Below, in pieces: positions 34,491 through 42,689 of a stretch of 64,000 bases of DNA. Numbering within the stretch: the first letter of the stretch is position 1; every line of letters starts with the position of its first letter. The notes beneath the pieces are model-generated. The model had not been told where the DNA came from. It searched no databases and saw nothing but the letters and a program-made list of their open reading frames with translations. Source of the DNA: Maribacter sp. (GTDB taxonomy: Bacteria > Bacteroidota > Bacteroidia > Flavobacteriales > Flavobacteriaceae); contig JAHDDP010000013.1 of assembly GCA_020629285.1 (NCBI GenBank), positions 1-64,000 on the forward strand, written 5' to 3'. A program made the position numbers and the translations under genes.

Positions 34491-35611
34491 AAAATTCTTT
34501 AAAAGTTATAATTATTCTTATAGTTACAATGCACATTTTCGGATGCAAGGAAAACAATACCGAGCAGACCAAGACTATCGATAATACCATTGATAGTACA
34601 ATCATTGCAATTAAGGAACAGGGTACATTTGCCATCGGGGGCACTGTTAAAGAGAGTCCCGGAACTTTTGACCCCATAGCTAATGGCGCATTCAATCCTA
34701 CAGATCAAAGCACGGATGGCCAAACCCTGCACGGTGACCACGCATCGGTATTCTATCAGATTCCTATTAATGCGAGGGATTTACCTCTCGTATTCTGGCA
34801 CGGCTATGGGCAGTCGATGCGCACTTGGCAAAGTACTCCCGATGGTCGGGAAGGCTTTCAGAGCATTTTCTTGAGAAAGGGCTTTCCGGTCTATTTATTG
34901 GACCAACCAAGACGAGGCCTTGCAGGTCAAAGTCTGGAACCTGGAACATTGCAGGCCAGAACGGAAGACCAGCTTTGGTTCGGTATTTTCAGAATGGGCG
35001 AGGGAACAGAATTTTATCCAGACGTACAATTTTCCAAAGATCCCGAAGCGCTCAACCAGTTCTTTCGTCGGAGCACGCCTGACACGGGACCATTGGATAT
35101 CGATCTTAATATAGATGCAGTTTCGGCGCTGTTCGATAAGATAGGTGATGGCGTTTTGGTTACCCATTCCCATAGCGGAGGGCAAGGATGGCTTACGGCA
35201 TTGGAAAGCGACAATATCAAAGCCATTGTGTCCTATGAGCCCGGTAGTAATTTTGTGTTCCCTGAAGATAATGTTCCAGAGCCGATATCGTATGTAGGTG
35301 GTGCGTTGCGTGCGCGTGGTGTCGCTATGAAGGAATTTGAAAAGCTGACCAAAATTTCTATCGTGATTTACTATGGGGATTATATCCCGGAAACCGAAGT
35401 AGAAAATCCCGGCCAAGAGCAATGGCGTGCCGCGCTTTTGATGGCGCGTAAATGGACAGAAGCAGTGAATGATGCCGGAGGGGATGTTACACTTGTTGTA
35501 TTGCCGGAAAAAGGCATCAAAGGAAATACCCACTTCCCCATGTCGGATCTGAACAATCAAGAAATAGCCGATTTGATGTACAAATGGCTCGCAGAAAAAG
35601 AATTGAACTAA
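34487..35611 (+). CDS. Alpha/beta hydrolase lipoprotein
   Basis: A 374-residue hydrolase with a lipoprotein signal (VTMHIFGC, Cys about 20). The alpha/beta fold is visible: LPLVFWHGYGQSMRTW provides the oxyanion region. The nucleophile elbow is VTHSHSGGQGW (serine in SHSGG rather than GxSxG). IKAIVSYEPGSN follows, with a late KGNTHFPM segment carrying the probable catalytic histidine. Esterases with a HSGG-type elbow are found near aromatic-compound genes. It overlaps the ABM gene by four bases, and the next gene begins 12 bp later, so it belongs to the cargo operon. Confidence 0.88.
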   Translation: MKNSLKVIIILIVTMHIFGCKENNTEQTKTIDNTIDSTIIAIKEQGTFAIGGTVKESPGTFDPIANGAFNPTDQSTDGQTLHGDHASVFYQIPINARDLPLVFWHGYGQSMRTWQSTPDGREGFQSIFLRKGFPVYLLDQPRRGLAGQSLEPGTLQARTEDQLWFGIFRMGEGTEFYPDVQFSKDPEALNQFFRRSTPDTGPLDIDLNIDAVSALFDKIGDGVLVTHSHSGGQGWLTALESDNIKAIVSYEPGSNFVFPEDNVPEPISYVGGALRARGVAMKEFEKLTKISIVIYYGDYIPETEVENPGQEQWRAALLMARKWTEAVNDAGGDVTLVVLPEKGIKGNTHFPMSDLNNQEIADLMYKWLAEKELN

Positions 35612-35623
35612 AATTATAAGCAA

Positions 35624-36097
35624 ATGAAAAATCTAATCACAACAGTATTACTTATTATTCCTATTTGTGTTTTTGCACAACATAGCGACTACGAAGTTTC
35701 TTCATACAAAGAAGAAGGCTTTAAGGCTCCGAATACTCATTACATAGGCGAGGCTTGGTTGAACAGCGTACTGGAGGCCGACGATCCAACGGACTTTAAT
35801 ATTACCAAAGCAACCTTTAAGGCAAATTCTACGTTGGACTGGCACAAACATTCATCATCCCAAGTCCTTATCTACGTAGACGGCGAAGGATACTATCAAG
35901 AAAGAGGAAAAGATCCTGTGATTCTTAAAGCAGGTGATGTGATTAAATGCGATAAGGACACAGAGCATTGGCACTCATCCACCAAGGAAAACGATGTTAC
36001 CTATCTGGCCATTTACGGTGGAGCACAACCTACCACGTGGACCGAGGTGCTTACCCAAGAATATTACGATAGCGTAGCGAATAAACTCAAGGACTGA
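35624..36097 (+). CDS. Exported cupin-domain protein
   Basis: A 157-residue cupin with a cleavable signal peptide (MKNLITTVLLIIPICVFAQ). The conserved cupin motif 1 is seen as STLDWHKHSSSQVLIYVDGEGYYQERGKDP, with metal-ligand His residues in WHKHS. Motif 2 is DKDTEHWHSSTKENDVTYLAIYG, with His in EHWH. A single cupin of this size may bind Fe, Mn or Zn and act as an isomerase or dioxygenase. It resembles the second cupin in this cassette. The export signal implies a periplasmic place of action. Confidence 0.9.
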   Translation: MKNLITTVLLIIPICVFAQHSDYEVSSYKEEGFKAPNTHYIGEAWLNSVLEADDPTDFNITKATFKANSTLDWHKHSSSQVLIYVDGEGYYQERGKDPVILKAGDVIKCDKDTEHWHSSTKENDVTYLAIYGGAQPTTWTEVLTQEYYDSVANKLKD

Positions 36098-36140
36098 TTT
36101 ACCACTGACAAGGTTGAAGTTTTTAACACCTGAACATATT

Positions 36141-36881
36141 ATGATTTCGAAAAAGCCTCTTAAAATCAAAAACTTGTTGCTATTTGCGGTCCTGATTTTT
36201 GGATTGCAATCCAATGCACAGCAAACAGAACTAAACGACAATGTTTTATCAGACCAAGAAAAAAGCATTGTCAAAATTGCCAGTCATACCGCCCAAGGCA
36301 ATTTGAAACAGCTTAAGGAAGTATTGAATGAAGGATTGGATAACGAGCTTACTGTTAATGAAACGAAGGAGATTTTAGTACATCTTTACGCCTATGCAGG
36401 ATTCCCAAGAAGTATACGTGGCTTGCAAACCCTTCTCGAAGTGCTGGAAGAAAGAACGGCAAAAGGAATAGCAGATGATTGGGGGCCAGAAGCCTCTCTC
36501 ATTACCGATTCCCGAACCAAGTATGAGCGTGGAAAGACTATTTTGGAAGAGCTTGTCGGAAGCCCGTTGGAAGGAAAACCCGAATATCAGGAATTTTCGC
36601 CCGAAATGGACAGATTCCTGAAAGAACATCTTTTTACAGATGTATTTGAGCGGGATGTGCTCAGTTACAAACAGCGAGAATTGGTAACCATTTCGGTTAT
36701 CGCTAGTTTGGGCACCTTGGAACCTATGTTAAGAAGTCATTACAATCTTTCGCTCAATGTAGGTTGGCAGCCAGAGCAATTGGAGAATTTCGTTCAAATA
36801 ATAGCGACCACGGCCTGGGAAGAAAAAGCCAAATCCGCCAATTCAGTATTAAATCAAGTCCTTGATAACCATGAAAAATAA
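36141..36881 (+). CDS. Exported double carboxymuconolactone-decarboxylase (CMD) protein
   Basis: A 246-residue protein with a signal peptide (PLKIKNLLLFAVLIFGLQSNAQ region). Two CMD/AhpD-like helical domains follow (about 40-115 and 165-240). They show LVHLYAYAGFPRSIRGLQTLLEVLEE and ELVTISVIASLGTLEPMLRSHYNLSLNVGW. No CxxC pair is present, so AhpD-type redox activity is unlikely. A decarboxylase-like role is possible. The ATG at 36114 would add nine residues; 36141 gives the cleaner signal. The gene is tightly placed in the cargo operon. Confidence 0.88.
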   Translation: MISKKPLKIKNLLLFAVLIFGLQSNAQQTELNDNVLSDQEKSIVKIASHTAQGNLKQLKEVLNEGLDNELTVNETKEILVHLYAYAGFPRSIRGLQTLLEVLEERTAKGIADDWGPEASLITDSRTKYERGKTILEELVGSPLEGKPEYQEFSPEMDRFLKEHLFTDVFERDVLSYKQRELVTISVIASLGTLEPMLRSHYNLSLNVGWQPEQLENFVQIIATTAWEEKAKSANSVLNQVLDNHEK

Positions 36882-36898
36882 CGTTCAAAAAATACCCA

Positions 36899-37372
36899 AT
36901 GATGCAAAAACGAATATCTTTTATTGTTACGATAGCCGCGCTGATTCTAACAGGGTGCGCAGAGCATAAAGAACGTGTCGCAGAAGACGTTTCAATTTTT
37001 CCTGACGGACGGAAAATCGATAACGATAATTTTAATGGTGTCGCTTGGCTTACGATGCTTGCGGAGTCAGATAGCCTAAATACGATGTATGCTGCAAATG
37101 TAAGATTTGAACCGGGTACAAGAACCAATTGGCACTCACACCCCGCCGGGCAATTGCTCATAGTAATTGACGGGGAAGGTTATTATCAAGAAAAAGGACA
37201 ACCTAAACGAATTCTACGGAAAGGGGATGCGGTAAAGTGTCCACCGGACACCCCACATTGGCATGGAGCAAGTCTCGATAGCGACTTTTCACACATTGCG
37301 GTTTCCAGTAGCGAAAATGGCCCCACAGAATGGCATGAGCCGGTTTCCGATGGTGAATATTTTGGTCAATAA
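36899..37372 (+). CDS. Cupin lipoprotein
   Basis: A 157-residue cupin with lipoprotein signal MMQKRISFIVTIAALILTGC (lipobox LTGC). Motif 1 is NWHSHPAGQLLIVIDGEGYYQEKGQP. Motif 2 is PPDTPHWHGASLDSDFSHIAV. The matching metal-binding histidines show it is a paralogue of the cupin at 35624. It ends the cargo operon. No terminator hairpin with a clear T tract is seen immediately after it, although palindromes start about 105 bp downstream. Confidence 0.88.
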   Translation: MMQKRISFIVTIAALILTGCAEHKERVAEDVSIFPDGRKIDNDNFNGVAWLTMLAESDSLNTMYAANVRFEPGTRTNWHSHPAGQLLIVIDGEGYYQEKGQPKRILRKGDAVKCPPDTPHWHGASLDSDFSHIAVSSSENGPTEWHEPVSDGEYFGQ

Positions 37373-37844
37373 ATTTCAAAGACTAGAATATTGTATAGCT
37401 TGGGGGCATAGTTCCTTGATAGCAACGATTTTTTGGACACTCCAATAAAACTATTTTCGGGTAGCTAGCTTTTTAAATTTTAAGTAATGCCATACTTAAA
37501 CAAATGGCACATTTTGGATTTATCCAAATGTGTAATTTGTCTTTTAACTACACTTTTTTTCTTGATTATTAAATTGTCAATTGTTGATAACTCAAAATCC
37601 TTCCAGTTTTAAAAAAAATCAAATGGTACCATTTGAATCGTTTTGAAACCAAATTTTATTCACTAAATGATATTTGGTTTCTTTTGTACCGATTTGACAC
37701 AAGTCGTTGTTTATCAAATATTTGTGGATAAAATTAGTGAATCAACCTTACCTTTTCCCCTCCTTCTTTTTACCTTTATCCATAGAATTCCACAAAAGAA
37801 AACAAAAGCGCTTTTGTTCATTTTTTAATCTAAAAAGAAACAAA
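37373..37844. promoter_or_regulatory. Palindrome-rich intergenic region of the element
   Basis: A 472-bp gene-free region, AT-rich, with several dyads. TTTAAGTA-6-TACTTAAA lies at 37479-37500. CACATTTTGGAT / ATCCAAATGTG (one gap) is at 37508-37532. A perfect 16-bp palindrome CAAATGGTACCATTTG lies at 37620-37635. GAAACCAAAT / ATTTGGTTTC arms are at 37645-37654 and 37672-37681. It precedes the HTH and primase genes and may be an origin of replication, oriT-like region or operator array. Confidence 0.45.
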
Positions 37845-38114
37845 ATGGACAATTTTTTGATACTCGAACGGCTCGACCGTTTGGAAAGACTGTTGATTGA
37901 CAATAAAGAGGTACTGACCTTTGAGGAAACATGTGACTACACAGGTATATCCAGAAGCTATCTGTACAAACTTACCGCCGCGGGGCATATCCCGCACTCC
38001 AAACCCAACGGGAAACTGATCTTTTTCGAAAGGAAGAAAATCGTCGATTGGCTGCTCCAAAACGAACGGAAACCCATTCCTGAAATCGAGACTATAGCGG
38101 AACCAGTTGGTTAG
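37845..38114 (+). CDS. HTH DNA-binding protein (excisionase-like)
   Basis: An 89-residue DNA-binding protein with a winged HTH of the excisionase/MerR type. VLTFEETCDYTGISRSYLYKLTAAGHIPHSKPNGKLIFFERKKIVDWLLQ spans about residues 27-76 and is the standard pattern. An N-terminal coiled-coil (LERLDRLERLL) suggests dimers. It begins at 37845; in-frame ATGs further upstream lie in the palindrome region. In related elements this gene regulates or promotes excision and lies upstream of the replication and mobilization genes, as here. Confidence 0.88.
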   Translation: MDNFLILERLDRLERLLIDNKEVLTFEETCDYTGISRSYLYKLTAAGHIPHSKPNGKLIFFERKKIVDWLLQNERKPIPEIETIAEPVG

Positions 38115-38188
38115 GCAATACCAATCCTGGATTTTATCAATCTATACTACGCCTTAGGAATCACCTTTGGCCTCTAAAACCTTATCAT

Positions 38189-39394
38189 ATGAAATCAATT
38201 CCTTATTTAAGGGTGGGCACTTCGTACTACAAATTGGTACAGGCACCAACTATCGCCGGGCATTTCAACGAGATCCTGGTCCATTGGAACATCGAGACCA
38301 TCCGCCAGGACCATGGGAAGGATTACCTGAGCAAGGTGCCCAAGTACGATGGCTTTACCTGTATCCCGAGCCATATCGATTTCAAGCAGGAATACAAAGG
38401 GTTCTACAATACCTATTCCCCGTTACCTGCAATCCCCAAAGAAGGGGAATACCATACCTCATTGGGATTCGTCGAACACATATTCGGGAAGCACTATGAA
38501 CTGGGTTTGGACTACTTACAACTGTTATATACAAGGCCGGTACAGGTATTGCCTATACTTTGTTTGGTCTCCAAGGAACGTTCCACGGGCAAGAGTACTT
38601 TTTTAAAGTGGTTGAAGGCCATATTCGACAATAACCTGACCTATCTGACCAATGACAGTTTCAGCAGCCAGTTCAATGCGGATTGGGCCAATAAGCTTCT
38701 CATCTGTATCGACGAGGTACTGTTCAACAAGGAAGAGCTTACCGAGCGCATCAAGTACCTGAGCACGACCAATATCAACAAATTGGAGGCCAAGGGAAAG
38801 GACAAGCGGGAAGTTGAGTTCTTCGGAAAGTTCGTTCTCTGTAGCAACAATGAGGATAATTTTATCAAGATAGACGGGAACGAGACCCGATTTTGGGTAC
38901 TGAAGATACCAGTGTTAAAAAAAGAGAAAACGGATTTCCTCCAACAACTGGTATCCGAAATACCAGCTTTCCTATGCTATCTGCAAAAAAGACGATTGTC
39001 TTCCGGGCATACCACCAGAATGTGGTTTACACCAAAACAGATTAGAACAGCCGCGTTAAAAAAGTTGGTGCAGAACAACCGCAATAGGGTTGAAAAGGAA
39101 CTTGCCACGATTCTTCTTGGGGCCATGGAACAGTTCGATACCGAGGAAATACACCTTTGCCCCTTGGATGCCTTGCAGTTGTTGAACCGGACACGGATAA
39201 AGACAGATCTGACCCAACTCCGAAGATTGCTGAAAAGGGATTGGAAACTGGACAACAGGGACAATACCTTGAGCTATCAAAAACTGGTCATCTGGCAGGA
39301 TGCCTCAATGCAGCTGCTGGATGCCAAGGGAAGGTATTTTATTGTCGAGAAATCTTTTTTGCTCGAAAATTTCGATGAAACGATGACAAATTGA
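38189..39394 (+). CDS. Primase-helicase family protein
   Basis: A 401-residue SF3-like or VirE-associated helicase. The Walker A motif is SKERSTGKST (about 128-137, Lys135), and Walker B is LLICIDEV (170-177, Asp175-Glu176). A sensor stretch VLCSNNEDNF near 225 and ETRFWVLKIPV follow. The C-terminal third is helical and probably binds DNA or the primase partner. Such proteins are standard in Bacteroidota integrative mobilizable elements and support replication of the excised circle. Its codons and base composition look more GC-rich than the host genes. Confidence 0.85.
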   Translation: MKSIPYLRVGTSYYKLVQAPTIAGHFNEILVHWNIETIRQDHGKDYLSKVPKYDGFTCIPSHIDFKQEYKGFYNTYSPLPAIPKEGEYHTSLGFVEHIFGKHYELGLDYLQLLYTRPVQVLPILCLVSKERSTGKSTFLKWLKAIFDNNLTYLTNDSFSSQFNADWANKLLICIDEVLFNKEELTERIKYLSTTNINKLEAKGKDKREVEFFGKFVLCSNNEDNFIKIDGNETRFWVLKIPVLKKEKTDFLQQLVSEIPAFLCYLQKRRLSSGHTTRMWFTPKQIRTAALKKLVQNNRNRVEKELATILLGAMEQFDTEEIHLCPLDALQLLNRTRIKTDLTQLRRLLKRDWKLDNRDNTLSYQKLVIWQDASMQLLDAKGRYFIVEKSFLLENFDETMTN

Positions 39395-39536
39395 ACTGAC
39401 CCCTTTGTTTATCGATGCTTAGGCCGTCATCATTATATCATCATTTGTTCATCAAAAAATAGAACGATGAGAATTAAGGTCGAATAAAAAAGTAAAATGA
39501 TGAATCGATGAACAGAACGATGAAGCAAAAACCTTA

Positions 39537-40562
39537 ATGAATACTGATGCTCTGGAAGGAATTCATCAAATCATCAAAAAAATGACCAAAAGTAATCTGC
39601 TTATGAAAATAAAAAGAACAAAAGGAATATCGTGCGAAAGAGCCCGAGCTTTTCCCATCGAAAAGGCGCTGGCAAAACTAGGGCACTTTCCGACAAGGAC
39701 GACCCCCAAAGAAGCTTGGTTCCTGAGCCCTTTCCGCTCAGAAACCCAAGCCTCTTTCAAGGTATGCAAGAAACTGAATAGATGGTACGACCATGGAGCA
39801 GGAAAAGGCGGGAACGTAATAGACCTGATATGTTCGATTAGAGAATGTACCGTAAAAGAGACATTATTATTTTTAGACGAAGATGAACCTCTTTTTTCTT
39901 TTCAGCAGCAATTGATTTTTGAGAAAAAAGAACGAGAAAATGAAAAAATTGTCATCACCGAAGTCAAGCCGATATCACATCCCGCATTGTTGGGCTATAT
40001 CAAATCAAGGAACGTTCAAATTTCCATAGCCAAAAGCCATTGTAAGGAAGTCCATTACACGTTTAAGGGGAAACCGTATTTCGCCATGGGTCTACAAAAT
40101 GAATCCGGTGGATGGGAGCTACGGAACAAGTACCTGAAGAACTGTACCTCTCCCAAGGATATCACATTGTTCCAAACCGGACACAACACCATGATAGTAA
40201 CCGAGGGCATGTTCGATTTGCTTTCCATTGTTGATCACAGACCGGAATTGCGGCAAAAAAGCGATTTTTTAGTAATGAATTCCACAGTTTTAATCCAAAA
40301 AACAATGTCGTTTTTACAGGGGTATACTACCATAAAACTCTATCTGGACAACGATTCGAACGGGAGGTCATGTACGGAAAGGCTAATGGAACATAGGGGT
40401 GCGAAGGATATGTCTTTAATCTATACAGGCCATAAGGACATGAACGAATGGCTTGTGGAACATACCAAAAATACTGTTGGTCAGAAAGCGCAAGATTTGT
40501 CTTTGTTGCCACAAAGACAAACTTGCTTTACTCCCGATGGTCGCAAAGTAAAAAGAAGATGA
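39537..40562 (+). CDS. Toprim-domain primase (CHC2-like N-terminus)
   Basis: A 341-residue primase. The N-terminal region is related to the CHC2 zinc domain (AWFLSPFRSETQASFKVCKKLNRWYDHGAGKGGNVIDLI) but lacks a full set of zinc cysteines. The Toprim domain (about 210-300) has VTEGMFDLLSIV with the catalytic Glu and LYLDNDSNGRSC with the DxD motif. It would make primers for replication or transfer of the element. It overlaps the next start codon by four bases (ATGA), so it is coupled to the MobC-like gene. Confidence 0.88.
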   Translation: MNTDALEGIHQIIKKMTKSNLLMKIKRTKGISCERARAFPIEKALAKLGHFPTRTTPKEAWFLSPFRSETQASFKVCKKLNRWYDHGAGKGGNVIDLICSIRECTVKETLLFLDEDEPLFSFQQQLIFEKKERENEKIVITEVKPISHPALLGYIKSRNVQISIAKSHCKEVHYTFKGKPYFAMGLQNESGGWELRNKYLKNCTSPKDITLFQTGHNTMIVTEGMFDLLSIVDHRPELRQKSDFLVMNSTVLIQKTMSFLQGYTTIKLYLDNDSNGRSCTERLMEHRGAKDMSLIYTGHKDMNEWLVEHTKNTVGQKAQDLSLLPQRQTCFTPDGRKVKRR

Positions 40563-40864
40563 AGAAAACCTACGTTAAATTCAGGTGCTCCATCTACGAG
40601 AAGAAGCTGCTCAATAAAAGGGCGGAACGGGCCGGTATTTCCCTCTCCGAATATTGCCGCAGTTCGGCTTTTGGAAATTCGGTCATCGAACGTTTGACCG
40701 AGGAACAATTGGCCCACTATAGAATGCTGGTGAAGTACAAGGGGAATTTTACCCGCATCAGTAATATGTTCAGGAAGCACAATCCGAAACTGGCCAACGA
40801 GGTCGAGGCCTTGGCAGCGGAAATAAGAAAACACCTCCATAACTTCAAAAGGACCAAGAAATGA
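40559..40864 (+). CDS. MobC-like mobilization protein
   Basis: A 101-residue small basic protein with a ribbon-helix-helix-type N-terminus (KKTYVKFRCSIYEKKLLNKRAERAGISLSEYCRSSAFG). A helical tail (NFTRISNMFRKHN...) typical of MobC/NikA-type relaxosome accessory proteins follows. It should bind the transfer origin and assist the relaxase. Both ends are coupled by ATGA overlaps (40559-40562 with the primase, 40861-40864 with the relaxase). A longer frame to 40448 would overlap the primase extensively and is rejected. Confidence 0.85.
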   Translation: MKKTYVKFRCSIYEKKLLNKRAERAGISLSEYCRSSAFGNSVIERLTEEQLAHYRMLVKYKGNFTRISNMFRKHNPKLANEVEALAAEIRKHLHNFKRTKK

Positions 40865-41730
40865 TAGGAAAGGGGACATCCATAGCGCACACCGGGACAA
40901 GTATCGATTACGGTTGGAACCAAGAGAAGGGTGCCGAAGTGGTCTTCAGTCAACACCTGGCAGGGGAAAACCCCAAAGAGATCACCGAGGAGTTCAGGCT
41001 GGTCCAGGAGGAGAACACGCGTTGCCAAAAGAACACCCTGAGCTTTATCCTTAGCCCGACCCAGGAGGACGGCAGGAACTTGACCAAGGCACAACTAAGG
41101 GAAATGACCCAACGATTCATAAAAGAAATGCAGCTGAAGGAACGACAGGCCATTGCCTTCGTACACAGGGACAAGGCACATACCCATGTGCATCTGTACG
41201 TGAACCGTATTGGTTTCGACGGCAAGGCATATAACGACAGCTTTATCGGAAAGCGCAGCCAACTGGCGGCGGAGAGCGTGGCCAAGGAAATGGGGCTGAC
41301 CACGGTCAAGGAGGTACAACTGGAAAAGGAACTGGATTCCATAAAGGTCCGGCTGGAAATAAAGGACATCCATCATAAAGTAATGGAAAGCGATAGACCA
41401 AAAACATTGGACTACTACATCAAGGCCATGCAAGAAAGGAACGTGGAAGTCATCCCGACAATAAACCGGGCCAATAAGTTGCAGGGATTCCGGTTCCAAT
41501 ATGAAGGCCATAATTTCAAGGCAAGCGAGGTACACCGTTCCATGTCCGGGGGAAGGATAATGGCACAACTTTCCCGGAACGAAGGGATTGCCAAACCAAA
41601 AGAAGTCGGAAAATCGGTCCAATTACTTGGGAAAACGGTGGAACTGGGTACCAACCTCGCAACGAGTATCGCCAAGAACATCATCAAGAAAACCATCAAA
41701 AGGGCCATCGACACGGGAATTGGAATTTAA
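40861..41730 (+). CDS. MobB-type relaxase
   Basis: A 289-residue relaxase that should nick the transfer origin and lead the strand into the recipient. The metal-binding three-histidine motif is HTHVH (His107, His109, His111 in RDKAHTHVHLYVN). Tyr17 (SIDYGWNQ) is the best candidate for the strand-transfer tyrosine. The C-terminal half is helical and basic. No MPF genes are present, so a coresident conjugative system must supply the pore. The composition is GC-rich relative to host genes. Confidence 0.9.
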   Translation: MIGKGTSIAHTGTSIDYGWNQEKGAEVVFSQHLAGENPKEITEEFRLVQEENTRCQKNTLSFILSPTQEDGRNLTKAQLREMTQRFIKEMQLKERQAIAFVHRDKAHTHVHLYVNRIGFDGKAYNDSFIGKRSQLAAESVAKEMGLTTVKEVQLEKELDSIKVRLEIKDIHHKVMESDRPKTLDYYIKAMQERNVEVIPTINRANKLQGFRFQYEGHNFKASEVHRSMSGGRIMAQLSRNEGIAKPKEVGKSVQLLGKTVELGTNLATSIAKNIIKKTIKRAIDTGIGI

Positions 41731-41741
41731 AACTGAAAACT

Positions 41742-42215
41742 ATGGGATATAAAAAGCTGGACGAGGTAATGGAACTGCTCACCGACGAGCTGGACGGGTT
41801 CAACAAGGCCATCGTTAGATTGGAACGCTTTACCCAAAATACGGACAACATCAAAGTAGTACCTGATACTTCGGAAATCGAACGATTGCTCCGAGAACAT
41901 TTGAATTCCGAGAAGGACGGTACTGAAAGGCTTCATGAGTCGGTTCAGGATATCAGTAGTCAGATTTCCAAGGCACGGATTATCCCAAAAACAAAATTAT
42001 GGATTCACTATATGATTTGGCTCTTTAGCTTGATTATCATAGGATATTTGGGATTTAAAGCATCCCGAATGAACGATGTTCGGGAAAAAGCCTTTTCCGA
42101 AGGCGAACAAAATGTCATATTGAGTTTGAGAGGATATTTCGAACAAAACCCCGAGCTTTATGAATCGTACCAAAAATGGTTAAGGGAAAAAGATAGTGTT
42201 CTAGACCAAGAGTAG
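41742..42215 (+). CDS. Mobilization-module membrane protein
   Basis: A 157-residue protein with an N-terminal coiled-coil (LDEVMELLTDELDGFNKAIVRLERF) and one membrane helix (about 93-108, IHYMIWLFSLIIIGYLGF). A short helical tail with Trp and charged residues follows. Proteins with this layout commonly follow relaxase genes in Bacteroidota mobilizable elements. It may tether the relaxosome to the membrane. It starts 11 bp after the relaxase stop and is the last element gene before attR. Confidence 0.75.
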   Translation: MGYKKLDEVMELLTDELDGFNKAIVRLERFTQNTDNIKVVPDTSEIERLLREHLNSEKDGTERLHESVQDISSQISKARIIPKTKLWIHYMIWLFSLIIIGYLGFKASRMNDVREKAFSEGEQNVILSLRGYFEQNPELYESYQKWLREKDSVLDQE

Positions 42216-42414
42216 GGTGCGCCCTATGGAATTTTTGCTTGACGTTTATCTGCCGGAACACTACAAAAATTCCACAGGATCCAGGCGCAGGTAAGTTATG
42301 GTAAGATTTGGGACTCGTCCCTGAAATACCCATAAAAGACTAACAACTATTCAATTTGACATCAAATGGTTGGAAATGGTATCATCTAAAATGTCCAACC
42401 GAAAAATATCCAAT

Positions 42415-42435
42415 TGTGTTACCCATGTGTTACCC
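42415..42435. repeat. Right integrase arm-type site
   Basis: Same 21-bp unit as at 31412: two TGTGTTACCC copies 11 bp apart, 40 bp before the attR core. Direct orientation at both ends supports an arm-site role. Confidence 0.65.
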
Positions 42436-42444
42436 AGAACTAAA

Positions 42445-42470
42445 AAAGCCGACTCCTAAAAGTCGGCTTT
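42445..42470 (-). terminator. tRNA-Leu terminator supplied by the element
   Basis: Ten-bp stem AAAGCCGACT / AGTCGGCTTT with loop CCTAAA. On the minus strand the stem is followed by a T run. It differs from the ancestral terminator at 31223, so the element brought its own. Confidence 0.75.
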
Positions 42471-42479
42471 CCCTTGTTG

Positions 42480-42561
42480 TACAGGCGGAGAGACTCGAAC
42501 TCTCACACCTTGCGGCACTAGATCCTAAGTCTAGCGTGTCTACCAATTCCACCACGCCTGC
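42480..42561 (-). tRNA. tRNA-Leu(UAG)
   Basis: 82-nt class II tRNA, acceptor GCAGGCG / CGCCUGU with a G-U pair and discriminator A. The anticodon loop CUUAGGA has a CUAGA stem (anticodon UAG). D arm GGUGGAAUUGGUAGACACG, T arm GUUCGAGUC and a long variable arm are present. The 3' half is element-derived and the 5' half (42531-42561) is chromosomal. Confidence 0.95.
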
Positions 42562-42689
42562 ATACTTTCCAAAATCACGATATGTGATTATCGGGGTGCA
42601 AATATAATGCAAAAAATCAATTCTCTAAATTTTAGCTATTTAAAAATTACGCTTTTTGTACTTTTATCGAAAGTCATATAAAAAAGTAC

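Larger units (their letters stand above)
31252..42530. mobile_element. Integrative mobilizable element in tRNA-Leu(UAG)
   Basis: About 11.2 kb bounded by direct repeats of tRNA-Leu sequence. Left to right it carries a tyrosine integrase, an AraC-regulated cargo cassette, a palindrome-rich region and HTH/excisionase-like protein. A primase-helicase, Toprim primase, MobC-like protein, MobB-type relaxase and small membrane protein follow. It has no type IV secretion genes, so it should depend on a helper for transfer. Twin TGTGTTACCC sites stand near both ends. The mobility module looks richer in G+C than the host flanks. Confidence 0.9.

Noticed and set aside
34895-35623. 242-residue open frame on the minus strand
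   Set aside because: It lies fully antisense to the alpha/beta hydrolase gene, which has clear motifs, and it shows no recognisable domain or start context.
38167-38499. 110-residue frame overlapping the primase-helicase start
   Set aside because: Same-strand, out-of-frame shadow of the primase-helicase gene, which has the Walker motifs.
41095-41622. 175-residue open frame on the minus strand
   Set aside because: Antisense to the relaxase gene, whose HTHVH motif and coupled starts show the real coding strand; the GC-rich composition creates long accidental frames here.
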